Source: Haloplanus sp. HW8-1
GTDB lineage: Archaea > Halobacteriota > Halobacteria > Halobacteriales > Haloferacaceae
Assembly (NCBI RefSeq): GCF_023703795.1
Contig: NZ_CP098518.1
Location: 1,984,001-2,048,000 of the forward strand
Reading direction: 5' to 3'
Length of the DNA stretch: 64,000 nt
Under the pieces are notes generated by a model. That model ran no database searches and had not been told where the DNA came from. It saw only the letters and a program-made list of their open reading frames with translations. The translations under genes and the position numbers were made by a program. How positions within the stretch are numbered: the first letter of the stretch is position 1; each line of letters opens with the position of its first letter. Below, one piece after another: positions 16,867 through 25,610 of the stretch.

Positions 16867-18768
16867 ATGGTTGGGGCCGTCGACGGATGTGATATGGCGA
16901 CACATGGCGCGACCGGCGTCGAGCGCCTCGTTCGTGCGGCGTTGCTGCCCGTGTGTGCGGCCTCGGGAATGGTCGTCGTCTCCGGATTTTTCTTCCCGTG
17001 GATCGTCGGTTCCGTCGTGACCGGCCGAGGGTGGCTCGCCGTCGCGCTTCTCTTTTTCGGGTCCGGGTTGGCCTACCTCGCGCTCCTCCCCCTCGACGAC
17101 GTCGCGCCCGACGACGAGCGCCCCGGGGCTCCCTACCTCCTCCGGGTCCGGCACGTCCCCTGGCGACACTGGGCGAGCGGCTTTCTCGCCCGTCAGGACC
17201 CCGTCACGTTCGGCGTTCCGGTTCTCGTCCTCCTGGCTTTCTTCGTCACCCGACTCGCCGCTCCCGGAACGACGACCGCTGCCGTGGCTGCCGTCGACGG
17301 CATCCTCTTCGACGACGCCGCTCCACTCTTTCTCGGTGCGATGTTTCTGGCGGTCCTGTACTGTCTTTTCTTACTCGTGGGGCCGTGGGGGGCGATCAAA
17401 CTCGGCGGCCCCGACGCGGAGCCGACCTACACCTATCCGACGTACTTCGCGATGGTTTTCACCGCCGGCATCGCCGCGGGCATCGTCTTCTGGGGCCCGG
17501 CCGAGTCACTCTTCCATTACGGCTCGCCGCCACCCGCGGCCGACGTCGCCCCTCGGTCCGCCGCCGCCGTCGTCGTCGCGGTGAGCTACGCCCTCTTTCA
17601 CTGGGGACTCTCGGCTTGGAGTGCCTACCTCGTCGTCGGCCTGCCCATCGCCTACTTCACTTACCGGCACGGCGCCCCGCTTCGCGTGTCGACCATCCTG
17701 ACGCCCTTCCTCGGGGTGGACGGCCTCGACGGAACCGTGGCGAAACTCGTCGACGTGCTCGCCATCTTCGCCACCATCGGCGGCGTCGCCACCTCCGTGG
17801 CCATCGTCGGCCGGCAGTTCCTGGCCGGCGTGGCGTTCCAGTGGGGCGTCGGCTTCGGCGGCGTCGGCGCCTTGCTGTTCGTCGCCGGCCTCGTCGTCAT
17901 CTACAGCATCTCCGCCGAGAGCGGCGTCCAGCGGGGGATCCGGCGCATCGCCGGCGTCAACATCCTCCTCTTTGCCCTCTTTTCGGCCCTCCTGTTCGCC
18001 GTCGGTCCGCGGGGGTTCGTCCTCGACTCCGGGGTGGCCGCGCTCGGCCGCTACGCGACCCGGTTCGTCCCGATGAGCCTCCAGTACGGCGGCGACTGGG
18101 CCGCAGAGTGGACGGTCTGGAACTGGTCGTGGTGGTTCTCCTGGGCGCCCTTCGCCGGCCTCTTTCTCGCGGCACTCTCGAAGGGCCGCCGGGTACGGAC
18201 CGTCGTGTTCACCGGCGTCGTCGCCACGTCGGCGGCCTCCGTCTGCTGGCACCTCCTCCTCGGTGGTACCGCCCTCTCGCTTCAGCACTCGGGGCGGGCG
18301 GACGCCCTCGCCGCCGTCGACGCCGGTGGCGGCTCCGAGGCCGTCGCGGGCTTTCCCGTCTTCGCGGCCCTGCCGCTCAGCCGACTCCTGATGTTCCTGT
18401 TTCTCGCGCTCATCGTCGTCTTCATCGTCACGTCGGCCGATACGTCGACGCTCGTCGTGTCGATCCTGGCGACCGAGCGGGGGCACGCTCCCACCACCGG
18501 AAGCATCGTCTTCTGGGGGGTGCTTCAGGGCGTCGTTGCCGTCGCCGTGTTGCTCGTCGGCGGCGGCGAGTCGTTACAGACCGCGGCAGTCGCGACCGGC
18601 GGCCCCTTCGCCGTCCTCTCGCTCGTGTCGCTTCTGGGGCTGACCCGGACCTTTCGCCGCCACGAACGGGGCCACCCGACGCTTCTGGACCGCGCGGCCG
18701 TCGTCCTCGCGGACACGCCGCTCGGTCGGCTCCTGTCGCCCGGGAGCGACGATCAACGGGAGCGGTAG
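16867..18768 (+). CDS. BCCT family transporter (second copy)
   Basis: Carrier of 633 residues, about 12 membrane segments. Family marks: GPWGAIKLGGPDAEPTYTY, FTAGIAAGIVFWGPAESLFH, the signature EWTVWNWSWWFSWAPFAGLF, LSKGRRVRTV and VTSADTSTLVVSI. It is only distantly similar to the first BCCT protein, with a longer N-terminal region holding two extra hydrophobic stretches (about residues 20-75). ATG 16867 lies 21 bases after a TATA-like box; a later ATG at 16894 is possible. The last 16 bases overlap the end of a small gene on the other strand. Divergence from a K+ channel suggests a role in osmotic balance, but the substrate is not determined. Confidence 0.88.
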   Translation: MVGAVDGCDMATHGATGVERLVRAALLPVCAASGMVVVSGFFFPWIVGSVVTGRGWLAVALLFFGSGLAYLALLPLDDVAPDDERPGAPYLLRVRHVPWRHWASGFLARQDPVTFGVPVLVLLAFFVTRLAAPGTTTAAVAAVDGILFDDAAPLFLGAMFLAVLYCLFLLVGPWGAIKLGGPDAEPTYTYPTYFAMVFTAGIAAGIVFWGPAESLFHYGSPPPAADVAPRSAAAVVVAVSYALFHWGLSAWSAYLVVGLPIAYFTYRHGAPLRVSTILTPFLGVDGLDGTVAKLVDVLAIFATIGGVATSVAIVGRQFLAGVAFQWGVGFGGVGALLFVAGLVVIYSISAESGVQRGIRRIAGVNILLFALFSALLFAVGPRGFVLDSGVAALGRYATRFVPMSLQYGGDWAAEWTVWNWSWWFSWAPFAGLFLAALSKGRRVRTVVFTGVVATSAASVCWHLLLGGTALSLQHSGRADALAAVDAGGGSEAVAGFPVFAALPLSRLLMFLFLALIVVFIVTSADTSTLVVSILATERGHAPTTGSIVFWGVLQGVVAVAVLLVGGGESLQTAAVATGGPFAVLSLVSLLGLTRTFRRHERGHPTLLDRAAVVLADTPLGRLLSPGSDDQRER

Positions 18769-19031
18769 ACCGACTGGAGATCCGTGGGGCCCTTGTCGTA
18801 GCCGAGCCAGACGCTCAGCACTGACGCGACGACCAGCAGATACACGGGAAAGAGGGCAACCGTGACGTACACCGCCGTCGTGGTGGTGAGCGTGCCGGTC
18901 CGGTAGAGCCAGGCGAGGACGGTGAGGCCGGCGACACTCGCCACGAGGACGCCGAGTCGGAAGGCGCTCCGGGCGGCCGGCCCGGGTGCCGGCGTGAGGT
19001 CGGGGGTCGAATCGGGGTCCGCTGTCGTCAT
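18753..19031 (-). CDS. Small two-helix membrane protein
   Basis: Protein of 92 residues from ATG 19031 (MTTADPDSTPDLTP). A disordered acidic start is followed by two membrane helices (LGVLVASVAGLTVLAWLY and VYVTVALFPVYLLVVASVL) and a short cytoplasmic end. The 3' ends of this gene and the BCCT gene overlap by 16 bases tail to tail. No named family recognised. Composition and hydrophobic pattern support coding; the overlap suggests antisense effects are possible but nothing more can be said. Confidence 0.6.
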   Translation of the reverse strand: MTTADPDSTPDLTPAPGPAARSAFRLGVLVASVAGLTVLAWLYRTGTLTTTTAVYVTVALFPVYLLVVASVLSVWLGYDKGPTDLQSVYRSR

Positions 19032-19103
19032 CGATGGCCGGAGTACGCCGCCGGGAGGGATAAATCGGTGGATTTCTGCCCGCCGTGACACACGGACACA
19101 GTC

Positions 19104-21059
19104 TCACTGACGGGCGATTCCGGGTGTTTCGAGGGCGACGGTGTCGAACGTCGTCCGGAGGCGGTCGGCCTCTTCGGGGAGGACCGCCGCCACGACGTAG
19201 CGGGCGTGTTCGTCGAAGAAGTCCAGCAGGCCACGGATCCGTTCGGCGTCGAGCATCTCGATGGCGTCGACGACGACGACGGGCACCGACGCCGCAACGT
19301 CGTGGACCAGATACCCCGCCAGCGCGATGACCAGGCCGACGACCTCGCGCTCGCTCTTACTGAGGGTGTCGACGGCGGCCCGGTAGACGGTGCCGTCGTC
19401 GGTCGTCCGCACCACCTGCAGGTCGAACGCTGTCTCGCCGTCCGTCTCGCGACGGTCGATCCAGACCCGCTCGATCGCGCGGTAGTCCAGCCGATCCAGC
19501 ACGCGAGCCATACACTCGTTGACCGTCTCGACGGCCTCGCGTTCGATACGGTCGATCCGCTCGCGGAGGTCTGCTAGGCGGTCGCTCACTTCGGCCCGCT
19601 CGGCGCGGAGCGAGTCGGCCTCCGACCGGGCGGCCTCCGCGGCCTCGATGTCGTCCTCGACCGCCGCGAGTTCGCGTTCGAGTCGGCCGCGCTCGTACTC
19701 CAGATCGCTCACCTCGCGGTGGCGATGCAGCAGGTCGTCGTCGGTCTCGGCCTCGGCGAGGTTCGCCTCCAGGTCGCGGATACGCTCCTCGACCGTCTCG
19801 ATCCGTTCCTCGATCCCCGAGAGCGCCCGCTCGCGGTCCTCGATCTGGCGTTCGAGGCACCGTCGCCGCTCCTCGAGCTCCGCCCGCTCGTCGAGTCGCG
19901 CTTCGAGATCCGCTCGCGTCCGTTGACGCTCCTCGATCCGCGCCTCGACGGCCTTCCGCTCCTCCCGTTTCCCCTGCAGGATCGACTCGACGGCCTCGAT
20001 TTGCTCCCGGATCTCGCCCCGCTCGACCGACTGGCCGCAGGTCCAGCAGTTGATCGCCTCCGACGCCGGATCGAGTCGGTCGACCACGTCGCTCTCGTCG
20101 AACCCCTCCGGCAGCCGACTGTCCGCGAGCAACGCCTGGTTCACCTCGACGATGGGACGCAGGGCGTCGATCGTCTCGTCGAGGCGTCCCTTGCGCTCCC
20201 TGAGGGTCGTCAACTCCGCGTCCACGCCGTCGAGTCGGTCACGGACGGTCCCCCCGTCGACGTCCGCCGCGAGCGACGACAGGTCCGCCTCGACGGACGC
20301 GAGGTCGTCCTCGAGGGAGTCGATCGCTCGCCGTTTGGTCTCCTGCCTGTCGCGGAGGCGTTCCCGCTCCGTGCGGGCGTCCTCGAGGTCGTCGAGGAGG
20401 TCGCGGGTCTCCTCGGCGGCCGCCCGGCGATCCATCTCGCTCAGAGCCGCTCGCTTCTCCTCGAGGCGCGTCGTGACCTCGTCGTGCTCCTCTCGGAGCC
20501 GCCGGGCGCGAACCTCCAGTTCCGGCAGGGTGTCGATCTGCTCGTCGAGGGCGGCGAGTCGCTCGTCGAGGTTGTCCCGTCGTCCCCGCAACTCCTCGAT
20601 CTCGGCGTCGATCTCCTCGGTGTCGATCGGCCGCATGAGCAGGTCGTGGAGGTCGCTCCCGGCGACGACGGCCCGTCGGATCGGGTTGTCCTCGTCGAGG
20701 CGGACGAAGCAATCGACGAGCGTCGCGGCCCCGGTATACGGCGTCGCCTCGGCGACGACGGTTTCCCCCTCTTCGCGGACGAGATCGAGTTCGTACCGCT
20801 CCCCGTCGAGGTCGAGCGCCACCGTCCCCGTCTCGGCCCCACCTCGGAGCGGCGGATGCGATCCGCCGAGCACGGCCCCCAGGCTCCCGAGTAGCGAGGA
20901 CTTGTTCGAGGCGTTCTCCCCGGTGACGACCGTGACGCCGGGATCGAAACTCGCCGATGCGTGTTCGATGCCGCCGACGTTCCGGACGCTGACTGCCAAT
21001 CTCTCCCCGTCCTCGTCTCCGTCCCAGTCCCCGTCCGCGTTCGAATCGTCGGCTGTCAT
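19104..21059 (-). CDS. Archaea-specific SMC-related protein (Rad50-like ATPase)
   Basis: Coiled-coil ATPase of 651 residues. The N-terminal ABC half has a Walker A-like loop GENASNKSS at about 47-55. Two long Glu/Arg-rich coiled coils (about 150-320 and 355-530) flank a zinc hook CWTC near residue 338-341. The C-terminal half has a signature-like LSKSEREVVGLVIALAG and a Walker B-like VVVVDAIEMLD, in which the usual DE pair is altered. This layout fits the archaeal SMC-related family, distinct from SMC and Rad50. Upstream on the same strand after 65 bases is rdfA, a neighbour pair I recall from other haloarchaea. A role in chromosome organisation or shape is inferred, not shown. Confidence 0.85.
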   Translation of the reverse strand: MTADDSNADGDWDGDEDGERLAVSVRNVGGIEHASASFDPGVTVVTGENASNKSSLLGSLGAVLGGSHPPLRGGAETGTVALDLDGERYELDLVREEGETVVAEATPYTGAATLVDCFVRLDEDNPIRRAVVAGSDLHDLLMRPIDTEEIDAEIEELRGRRDNLDERLAALDEQIDTLPELEVRARRLREEHDEVTTRLEEKRAALSEMDRRAAAEETRDLLDDLEDARTERERLRDRQETKRRAIDSLEDDLASVEADLSSLAADVDGGTVRDRLDGVDAELTTLRERKGRLDETIDALRPIVEVNQALLADSRLPEGFDESDVVDRLDPASEAINCWTCGQSVERGEIREQIEAVESILQGKREERKAVEARIEERQRTRADLEARLDERAELEERRRCLERQIEDRERALSGIEERIETVEERIRDLEANLAEAETDDDLLHRHREVSDLEYERGRLERELAAVEDDIEAAEAARSEADSLRAERAEVSDRLADLRERIDRIEREAVETVNECMARVLDRLDYRAIERVWIDRRETDGETAFDLQVVRTTDDGTVYRAAVDTLSKSEREVVGLVIALAGYLVHDVAASVPVVVVDAIEMLDAERIRGLLDFFDEHARYVVAAVLPEEADRLRTTFDTVALETPGIARQ

Positions 21060-21124
21060 CGTGGATGGCGTCCGATCCCTTTGCGATCGGACGAACGTAC
21101 TCGCCGTACGATCGGGCTGACGTA

Positions 21125-21733
21125 TTACGTTTGTGACTCCGTTCCCGCGCAGGCACACTCACCGCGTTCGAGCAGGTGGAGGAGGCGATACTCCTCACCG
21201 CAGGACTCGCAGGTCACGCGGGCGGTTAGCGTCACCGACAGGTCGCCCGTCTCCAGCGCCGGCGTTCCGGCCAGGCGCGACAGTTCCCGCTCGGTGACGG
21301 CCTCCGTGCGGCCGAATAGTTCGAACACCGTGTCGGTGACGCTCCCCGCGTCCACCGGCGTCGACTCCCGGGCCGTGTCGACCCCCGCACACTCCCGGAG
21401 ATGCGTGCGGACGGTGCCGTAGGTCACGAAGTCCGTTCGGAGCGCGGCAACGTCGACGCCGGCCCGGGAGAGCCGATCCCGCGCCTCCGTGCGTGCGGCC
21501 TCGCTCACGTCCTCGTCGGTCAACAGCCGATAGACGTTCGCGGCTCCGGCGTCGAGTAGTTCCATCCCCGCGGCCCGCATCGCCGCCGCCAACAGCTCTC
21601 GGTTGAAGAAGCGTTCGAGGTCGCGAAGGCTGTCGTCGTCCTCCGTCCGACGCCGGACCAGTCGATCGGGCAGTGTCGGCAGCCCCCGGCGGGCACACAC
21701 CTCGTCGATCTTGCAGCCGTTCCCCTCGGCCAT
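21125..21733 (-). CDS. rdfA: Rod-determining factor RdfA family protein
   Basis: Cytosolic haloarchaeal protein of 202 residues. The pattern CKIDEVCARRGLPTLPDRLV, SLRDLERFFNRELLAAAM, YRLLTDEDVSEAARTEA, GVDVAALRTDFVTYGTVRTH is that of the RdfA family, which in Haloferax volcanii is needed for rod shape. The C-terminus has two cysteine pairs (CESC and CAC) that may bind zinc. The start is ATG 21733. It precedes the SMC-related gene and is likely co-transcribed, which suggests that the two act together. Family assignment rests on remembered sequence pattern, so the symbol should be read as family level; paralogues exist in many haloarchaea. Confidence 0.75.
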   Translation of the reverse strand: MAEGNGCKIDEVCARRGLPTLPDRLVRRRTEDDDSLRDLERFFNRELLAAAMRAAGMELLDAGAANVYRLLTDEDVSEAARTEARDRLSRAGVDVAALRTDFVTYGTVRTHLRECAGVDTARESTPVDAGSVTDTVFELFGRTEAVTERELSRLAGTPALETGDLSVTLTARVTCESCGEEYRLLHLLERGECACAGTESQT

Positions 21734-21824
21734 CGGTCTCCGTGGCTACGCGGGTCGGGCGCATAAGTTCCGCGCCCACTCTCCGAGCCAAGGCTTAACC
21801 GAACCGTGTGAAAACTGTTACACG

Positions 21825-23486
21825 ATGGCGTCGCTCCGCGCTCGCGTCGGATCGTTCTCCGGCCCCGAACTCGCGGTGTTCGTCTCCGGCGTGGCCAGTA
21901 TGGGGTTGGAGATCCTCGCTGGGCGGCTCGTTGCCCCCCAGTTCGGCTCCAGCATCTACACTTGGGGGAGTATCATCGGCATCTTCCTCGCCGCGCTCTC
22001 CCTCGGCTACCATCTCGGCGGCAAACGCGCGGCCGAGCGGGCCTCCGGCGAGCGCCTCGTGTGGCTTCTCGTCGGCACGGCCGCCTACGTCGCCCTCGTG
22101 GTGTTCGCGAGCGACGTGTTGCTAGCGACGGCTGCCGCCGTTCCCCTTCCCGGGCGATTCGCCTCCGTCCCTGCCGTGACACTCCTGTTTGGGCCGCCAA
22201 CGTACCTCCTCGGATTCATCAGCCCGTACGCCGCCGAACTCTCCGGAACCGAGGGAGTCGGCGAGGCCTCCGGTCACGTTTACGCCGTCGGCACCGTCGG
22301 CAGCATCGTCGGCGCGTTCGGCACGACGTTCGTGTTGATCCCCGAACTGAGCGTCGAGGCTATCGGCGTCGGCTTCGGCCTGTTGCTCGTCGGCACGGCG
22401 CTGTGGCTGGCCCGGGGGACCGACCGCCGCGAACCGACGGTCGCGAGCGTCGCCGTCGCTCTCCTCGTCGTCGGTGCCGGCGTCACCGGTACGCTCGGCG
22501 TCTCGGTCGGCGGTCCCGTCCTCTATCACACCCAGACGCCGTATCAGGAACTCGAAGTCACGCAACTCGGCGACGTGCGGACGCTCTACCTCGACGGCCA
22601 GCCCCACAGCGCGATGGACGTCTCGGATCCCGATCGTCACGTCTTCGATTACACCCGATACTTCCATCTGTCCTTGCTCATGACCGAGGACGTCGACCGG
22701 GTGCTGTTCGTCGGCGGCGGAGGGTTCACCGGGCCGAAACACTTCGCTGCCGAGTACGACGTTACCGTCGACGTGGCCGAAATCGACCCCGCGGTGATCC
22801 GGACGGCGAAACGCTACTTCCGTCTCGAGGAGTCCGAGAACCTGAACGTCTACAACGTCGGCGGCCGGCAGTTCCTGCAGGAGACGAACCGCACCTACGA
22901 CCTGATCGTCCTCGACGCCTACAAGAAGGACAAGGTCCCTTTCCAGTTGACCACCGTCGAGTTCATGCGACTCGCCGAGTCCCGCCTCGACGAGGACGGC
23001 GTCCTCTTCGCGAACCTGATCTCCGCCCCCGGCGGTCCGGCCTCGAAGTTCTACCGCGCCGAGTACAAGACGATGGCTCGGGCGTTCCCTCAGGTGTACA
23101 CCTTCCCGACCGCGCCCGGCAACGCCGTCCAGAACGTCGAGGTGATCGCTACGAAACGGGACGAACGGCTCACGGAACGAACCTTGCAACGCCGCAACGA
23201 CCGCCGTGACGTCGGAATCGATCTGCGTCGGGAGATCTCCCGCTATCGATCCTCGCCACCAACGGACGACGTCCCAGTCCTCCGCGACGACCGGGCGCCC
23301 GTCGACGCCCTCCTCGACCCGATGGTCGGGCGGCGCTACGTCGTCCAGCGAACCACGGAGAACGAGACGCCGACGGCTCGCCCGGCGGCGACCGCCGGCC
23401 TCCCCACGACACCGTCGCTCGTCGGGCAGTATCACAAAAAACGCAGACGTACGCTGTCGCCTCGCGGCGACGGTATCCCTGCTTAG
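21825..23486 (+). CDS. Membrane-bound spermidine-synthase-like protein
   Basis: Protein of 553 residues. The N-terminal half (about 10-235) has seven or so membrane segments (LGYHLGGKRA after a conserved MGLEILAGRLVAPQFG). The C-terminal half is a polyamine-synthase-type Rossmann domain with FVGGGGFTGPKHFAAEYD, VDVAEIDPAVI and DLIVLDAYKKDKVPF. Fused forms of this kind are widespread in haloarchaea and annotated as spermidine synthase, but the true product is uncertain because many lack the putrescine site. The ATG at 21825 is used; upstream in-frame sequence belongs to the divergent rdfA region. Its last four bases overlap the stop of the cold-shock gene on the other strand. Confidence 0.82.
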   Translation: MASLRARVGSFSGPELAVFVSGVASMGLEILAGRLVAPQFGSSIYTWGSIIGIFLAALSLGYHLGGKRAAERASGERLVWLLVGTAAYVALVVFASDVLLATAAAVPLPGRFASVPAVTLLFGPPTYLLGFISPYAAELSGTEGVGEASGHVYAVGTVGSIVGAFGTTFVLIPELSVEAIGVGFGLLLVGTALWLARGTDRREPTVASVAVALLVVGAGVTGTLGVSVGGPVLYHTQTPYQELEVTQLGDVRTLYLDGQPHSAMDVSDPDRHVFDYTRYFHLSLLMTEDVDRVLFVGGGGFTGPKHFAAEYDVTVDVAEIDPAVIRTAKRYFRLEESENLNVYNVGGRQFLQETNRTYDLIVLDAYKKDKVPFQLTTVEFMRLAESRLDEDGVLFANLISAPGGPASKFYRAEYKTMARAFPQVYTFPTAPGNAVQNVEVIATKRDERLTERTLQRRNDRRDVGIDLRREISRYRSSPPTDDVPVLRDDRAPVDALLDPMVGRRYVVQRTTENETPTARPAATAGLPTTPSLVGQYHKKRRRTLSPRGDGIPA

Positions 23487-23677
23487 ACGCGGACGACGTT
23501 CGTCGCGCGCGGGCCCTTGGGGGCCTGTTCGATGTCGAATTCGATCTCGGTCCCCTCGGTCAGATCCTCGCCGCCAACGTCTTCCATGTGGAAGAACACG
23601 TCGTCGTCAGCATCCTCAGTCTCGATGAAACCGTAGCCGCCAGTGTCGTTGAAGAAATCAACCTTACCGTTTGCCAT
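23483..23677 (-). CDS. Cold-shock domain protein (CspA family)
   Basis: Single-stranded nucleic acid-binding protein of 64 residues. RNP1-like GGYGFIETEDA and RNP2-like DVFFHMEDV motifs are present, with the usual start GKVDFFNDTGGYGF and end GPRATNVVRV. The length is typical for haloarchaeal Csp. Such proteins act as RNA chaperones at low temperature or in growth transitions. It is convergent with the spermidine-synthase-like gene, overlapping by four bases, and is preceded by a long gene-free stretch that would hold its promoter. Confidence 0.93.
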   Translation of the reverse strand: MANGKVDFFNDTGGYGFIETEDADDDVFFHMEDVGGEDLTEGTEIEFDIEQAPKGPRATNVVRV

Positions 23678-24754
23678 TGCAATTACGAACAGTTTGACTG
23701 CACGGTTAAGGATTGTGTATTCGTACTCTCGATCGGAGGAGACGTGAACGGGCGTTGTGAACTTCTGCTACCCGTGACCGAACGTCCGTTACGGAACTTC
23801 CAAGCCGGATCGTCGTCCGATCGGTAGGTTCTCTCCGATCCTCGCTGGTCCCGAATCCACACTTGCGGACGAGAGCAGTGTCCGGATTACGGCTACGAGC
23901 GGCAATAGTATCATATTTACAGACAATATAATATTCTGGTAACAAGGGAAAACGCGAGTGTCGGTTCGCTTCACGGCCCTCGCGACGCGTCCGTGGTCCG
24001 ACTCGTCTATCGATGGTGGTGACCGTCGTCGAAACGTTGGGTAGAGCGATCAAGCGGCCGTCGTGTGCCGATCGTACCGACCGATCATCTGTCGATCGGG
24101 ACCCGACGATCCCGCCGGCAGTACGCCGACTAGGAGGCCGCCACCGGTTACCCAACGATCGGTGCTGTCCGGTGACCTCCCGGAACGCGGCGGTTCGGCG
24201 TCCGTTCGAAAATCGTTAAGCATCGCCCCGTTCGGTCGTCGGGTTCGGCGTCGCGACTTCGACGACGCCACCCTCGGCTGCAGCGACCGACCCGCGGGAC
24301 ACACGACGACTCATGCCGCCGTTCGACGGCCCGGGGACCCGACACCGGTCGCGGTCCCTGGCACTGCGGGACGGGTGACGGCACGGCGACCCCGTCCTGC
24401 CCTCGGTTTGATCAGCCTCCGGCACACATTACTATTCTATGACTGTTCATCACTAATATAAAATATATGATATATCTGGCCCCGTACTCGAGTGTCGCGT
24501 CGGGTGCCGGGCGTAGGTCGTCGGTACCGGTCCTGATCAGTGTCGAGTCCCACCTCCTCGGAATCGGTTCCGTTCCGGATGCTACGCCACTCCATGTTTC
24601 GCGTACCCGCCCTTATCATAACATCTGTACGTTTGTTATTTCGCGGTCTTCGCTCGCGATCCGTCACCCGACCAAGTCAGTTCGAACATGTAGAACGCTC
24701 GCTGTCGACGTCCCGTGAGGCGTTTTGAAACGGGTCGGTCGTGGTCCGGCTCTC
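23678..24754. other. 1.08-kb stretch without a supported gene
   Basis: No convincing coding region, tRNA or repeat was seen. Frames of up to about 150 codons exist on both strands but have the Arg/Pro/Ser-rich make-up of chance frames in G+C-rich DNA. The first 60 bases must carry the cspA promoter. An A+T-rich segment at about 24450-24480 with TATA-like sequence is isolated. An untranslated RNA could hide here; nothing in the sequence proves it. Confidence 0.5.
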
Positions 24755-25381
24755 TCACTTTCCGGGGAAGTTGACGTACCGGTCGAGTTTGTCGCTGGCG
24801 TTCTCGATCACCGAGGATCCGTGGAAGACGAGGCCAACGTCGAACTCGTACGACAGCAACCGTTCGAGACTCTCTTCGGCCTGATTCAGACTCTGCGAGT
24901 AGACGGCGGGCGGCAGGTGGAACTGTCCCGAGGGAAGTCCACGCTGATCTGCCCCCGACACGGCGTCGCCGAGGACGGCGATTCCGGCCTCCTCGTCGAC
25001 GAGCGCGTGATTGTCCGGCGCGTGCCCGGGTACGTGGACCGCGGTGAACCTTCCGATCGTATCCCCGCCCTGGTATCGGTGGGTCGGCTCGGGCGTCAGT
25101 TCGTCGTCGGTCCGGGTGGGAACCCAGGTTTCGAGGTCGTACGTATCGACCAGTGAACTGTATCCGCCGACGTGGTCGCCGTCGCTGTGCGTGACGACGA
25201 GTCGTTTCGGTTCGACACCGATCTCGTCGATCGCTGCACGCACCGTGTCGACCGTGTCCGCGAAGCCGGTATCGAACAGCGTCGGTGTTCCGTCGGTGAA
25301 GAGGTAGACCCGATAGCGATCCCCCTCCGGTCCTTCTCGACACGTAATGTCGTACACGTGGTCAGTGACTTGGGTTGGCAC
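24755..25381 (-). CDS. MBL-fold metallo-hydrolase
   Basis: Predicted soluble hydrolase of 208 residues. The metal-binding loop is THSDGDHVGG (H65, D67, D69, H70), where the second His of the canonical H-x-H-x-D-H motif is an Asp, a variant I have seen in haloarchaeal members. Further ligand positions appear in HVPGHAPDNHALVDE and VLGDAVSGAD, and a late His (VFHGSS). The family includes lactonases, glyoxalase II and other hydrolases. It lies divergent from the CoA-ester lyase gene, with about 230 bases between starts, and may belong to the same catabolic set. The true substrate is unknown. Confidence 0.85.
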   Translation of the reverse strand: MPTQVTDHVYDITCREGPEGDRYRVYLFTDGTPTLFDTGFADTVDTVRAAIDEIGVEPKRLVVTHSDGDHVGGYSSLVDTYDLETWVPTRTDDELTPEPTHRYQGGDTIGRFTAVHVPGHAPDNHALVDEEAGIAVLGDAVSGADQRGLPSGQFHLPPAVYSQSLNQAEESLERLLSYEFDVGLVFHGSSVIENASDKLDRYVNFPGK

Positions 25382-25508
25382 ACGTCAAACACTCCCACGA
25401 GACTACAAAACTCCACCGACGGCTGCCCCCGATCACCGGTTCCGGCGTCGAATCCGGGTCTTTGCCCCTACTGCCCGCGTGCTCTCCCGGACGGTGTGAT
25501 GATTAACC

Positions 25509-25525
25509 GTTCCATATAGTAGAAC
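25509..25525. promoter_or_regulatory. Putative IclR operator (site 1)
   Basis: A 17-base imperfect palindrome, GTTCCATATAGTAGAAC, lies about 60 bases before the TATA-like box CTTATTTTATT (25581-25591) of the lyase gene at 25611. Sites with the same RTTC-N9-GAAC layout occur at 27388 and 27509. They flank the iclR gene, which suggests that the IclR protein binds them. Symmetry and spacing are seen in the sequence; binding is inferred. Confidence 0.5.
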
Positions 25526-25610
25526 GCACGGGGGTATCGGAGTCCTTTCACGCCCGGAATCACCGGCGGGCGAGGGCAACCTTATTTTATTACCAGTCTG
25601 ATTGTCGAAC

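Noticed and set aside
24216-24314. Short frame MSRRVSRGSVAAAEGGVVEV on the minus strand
   Set aside because: Only 32 codons, no promoter or neighbour support; may be chance.
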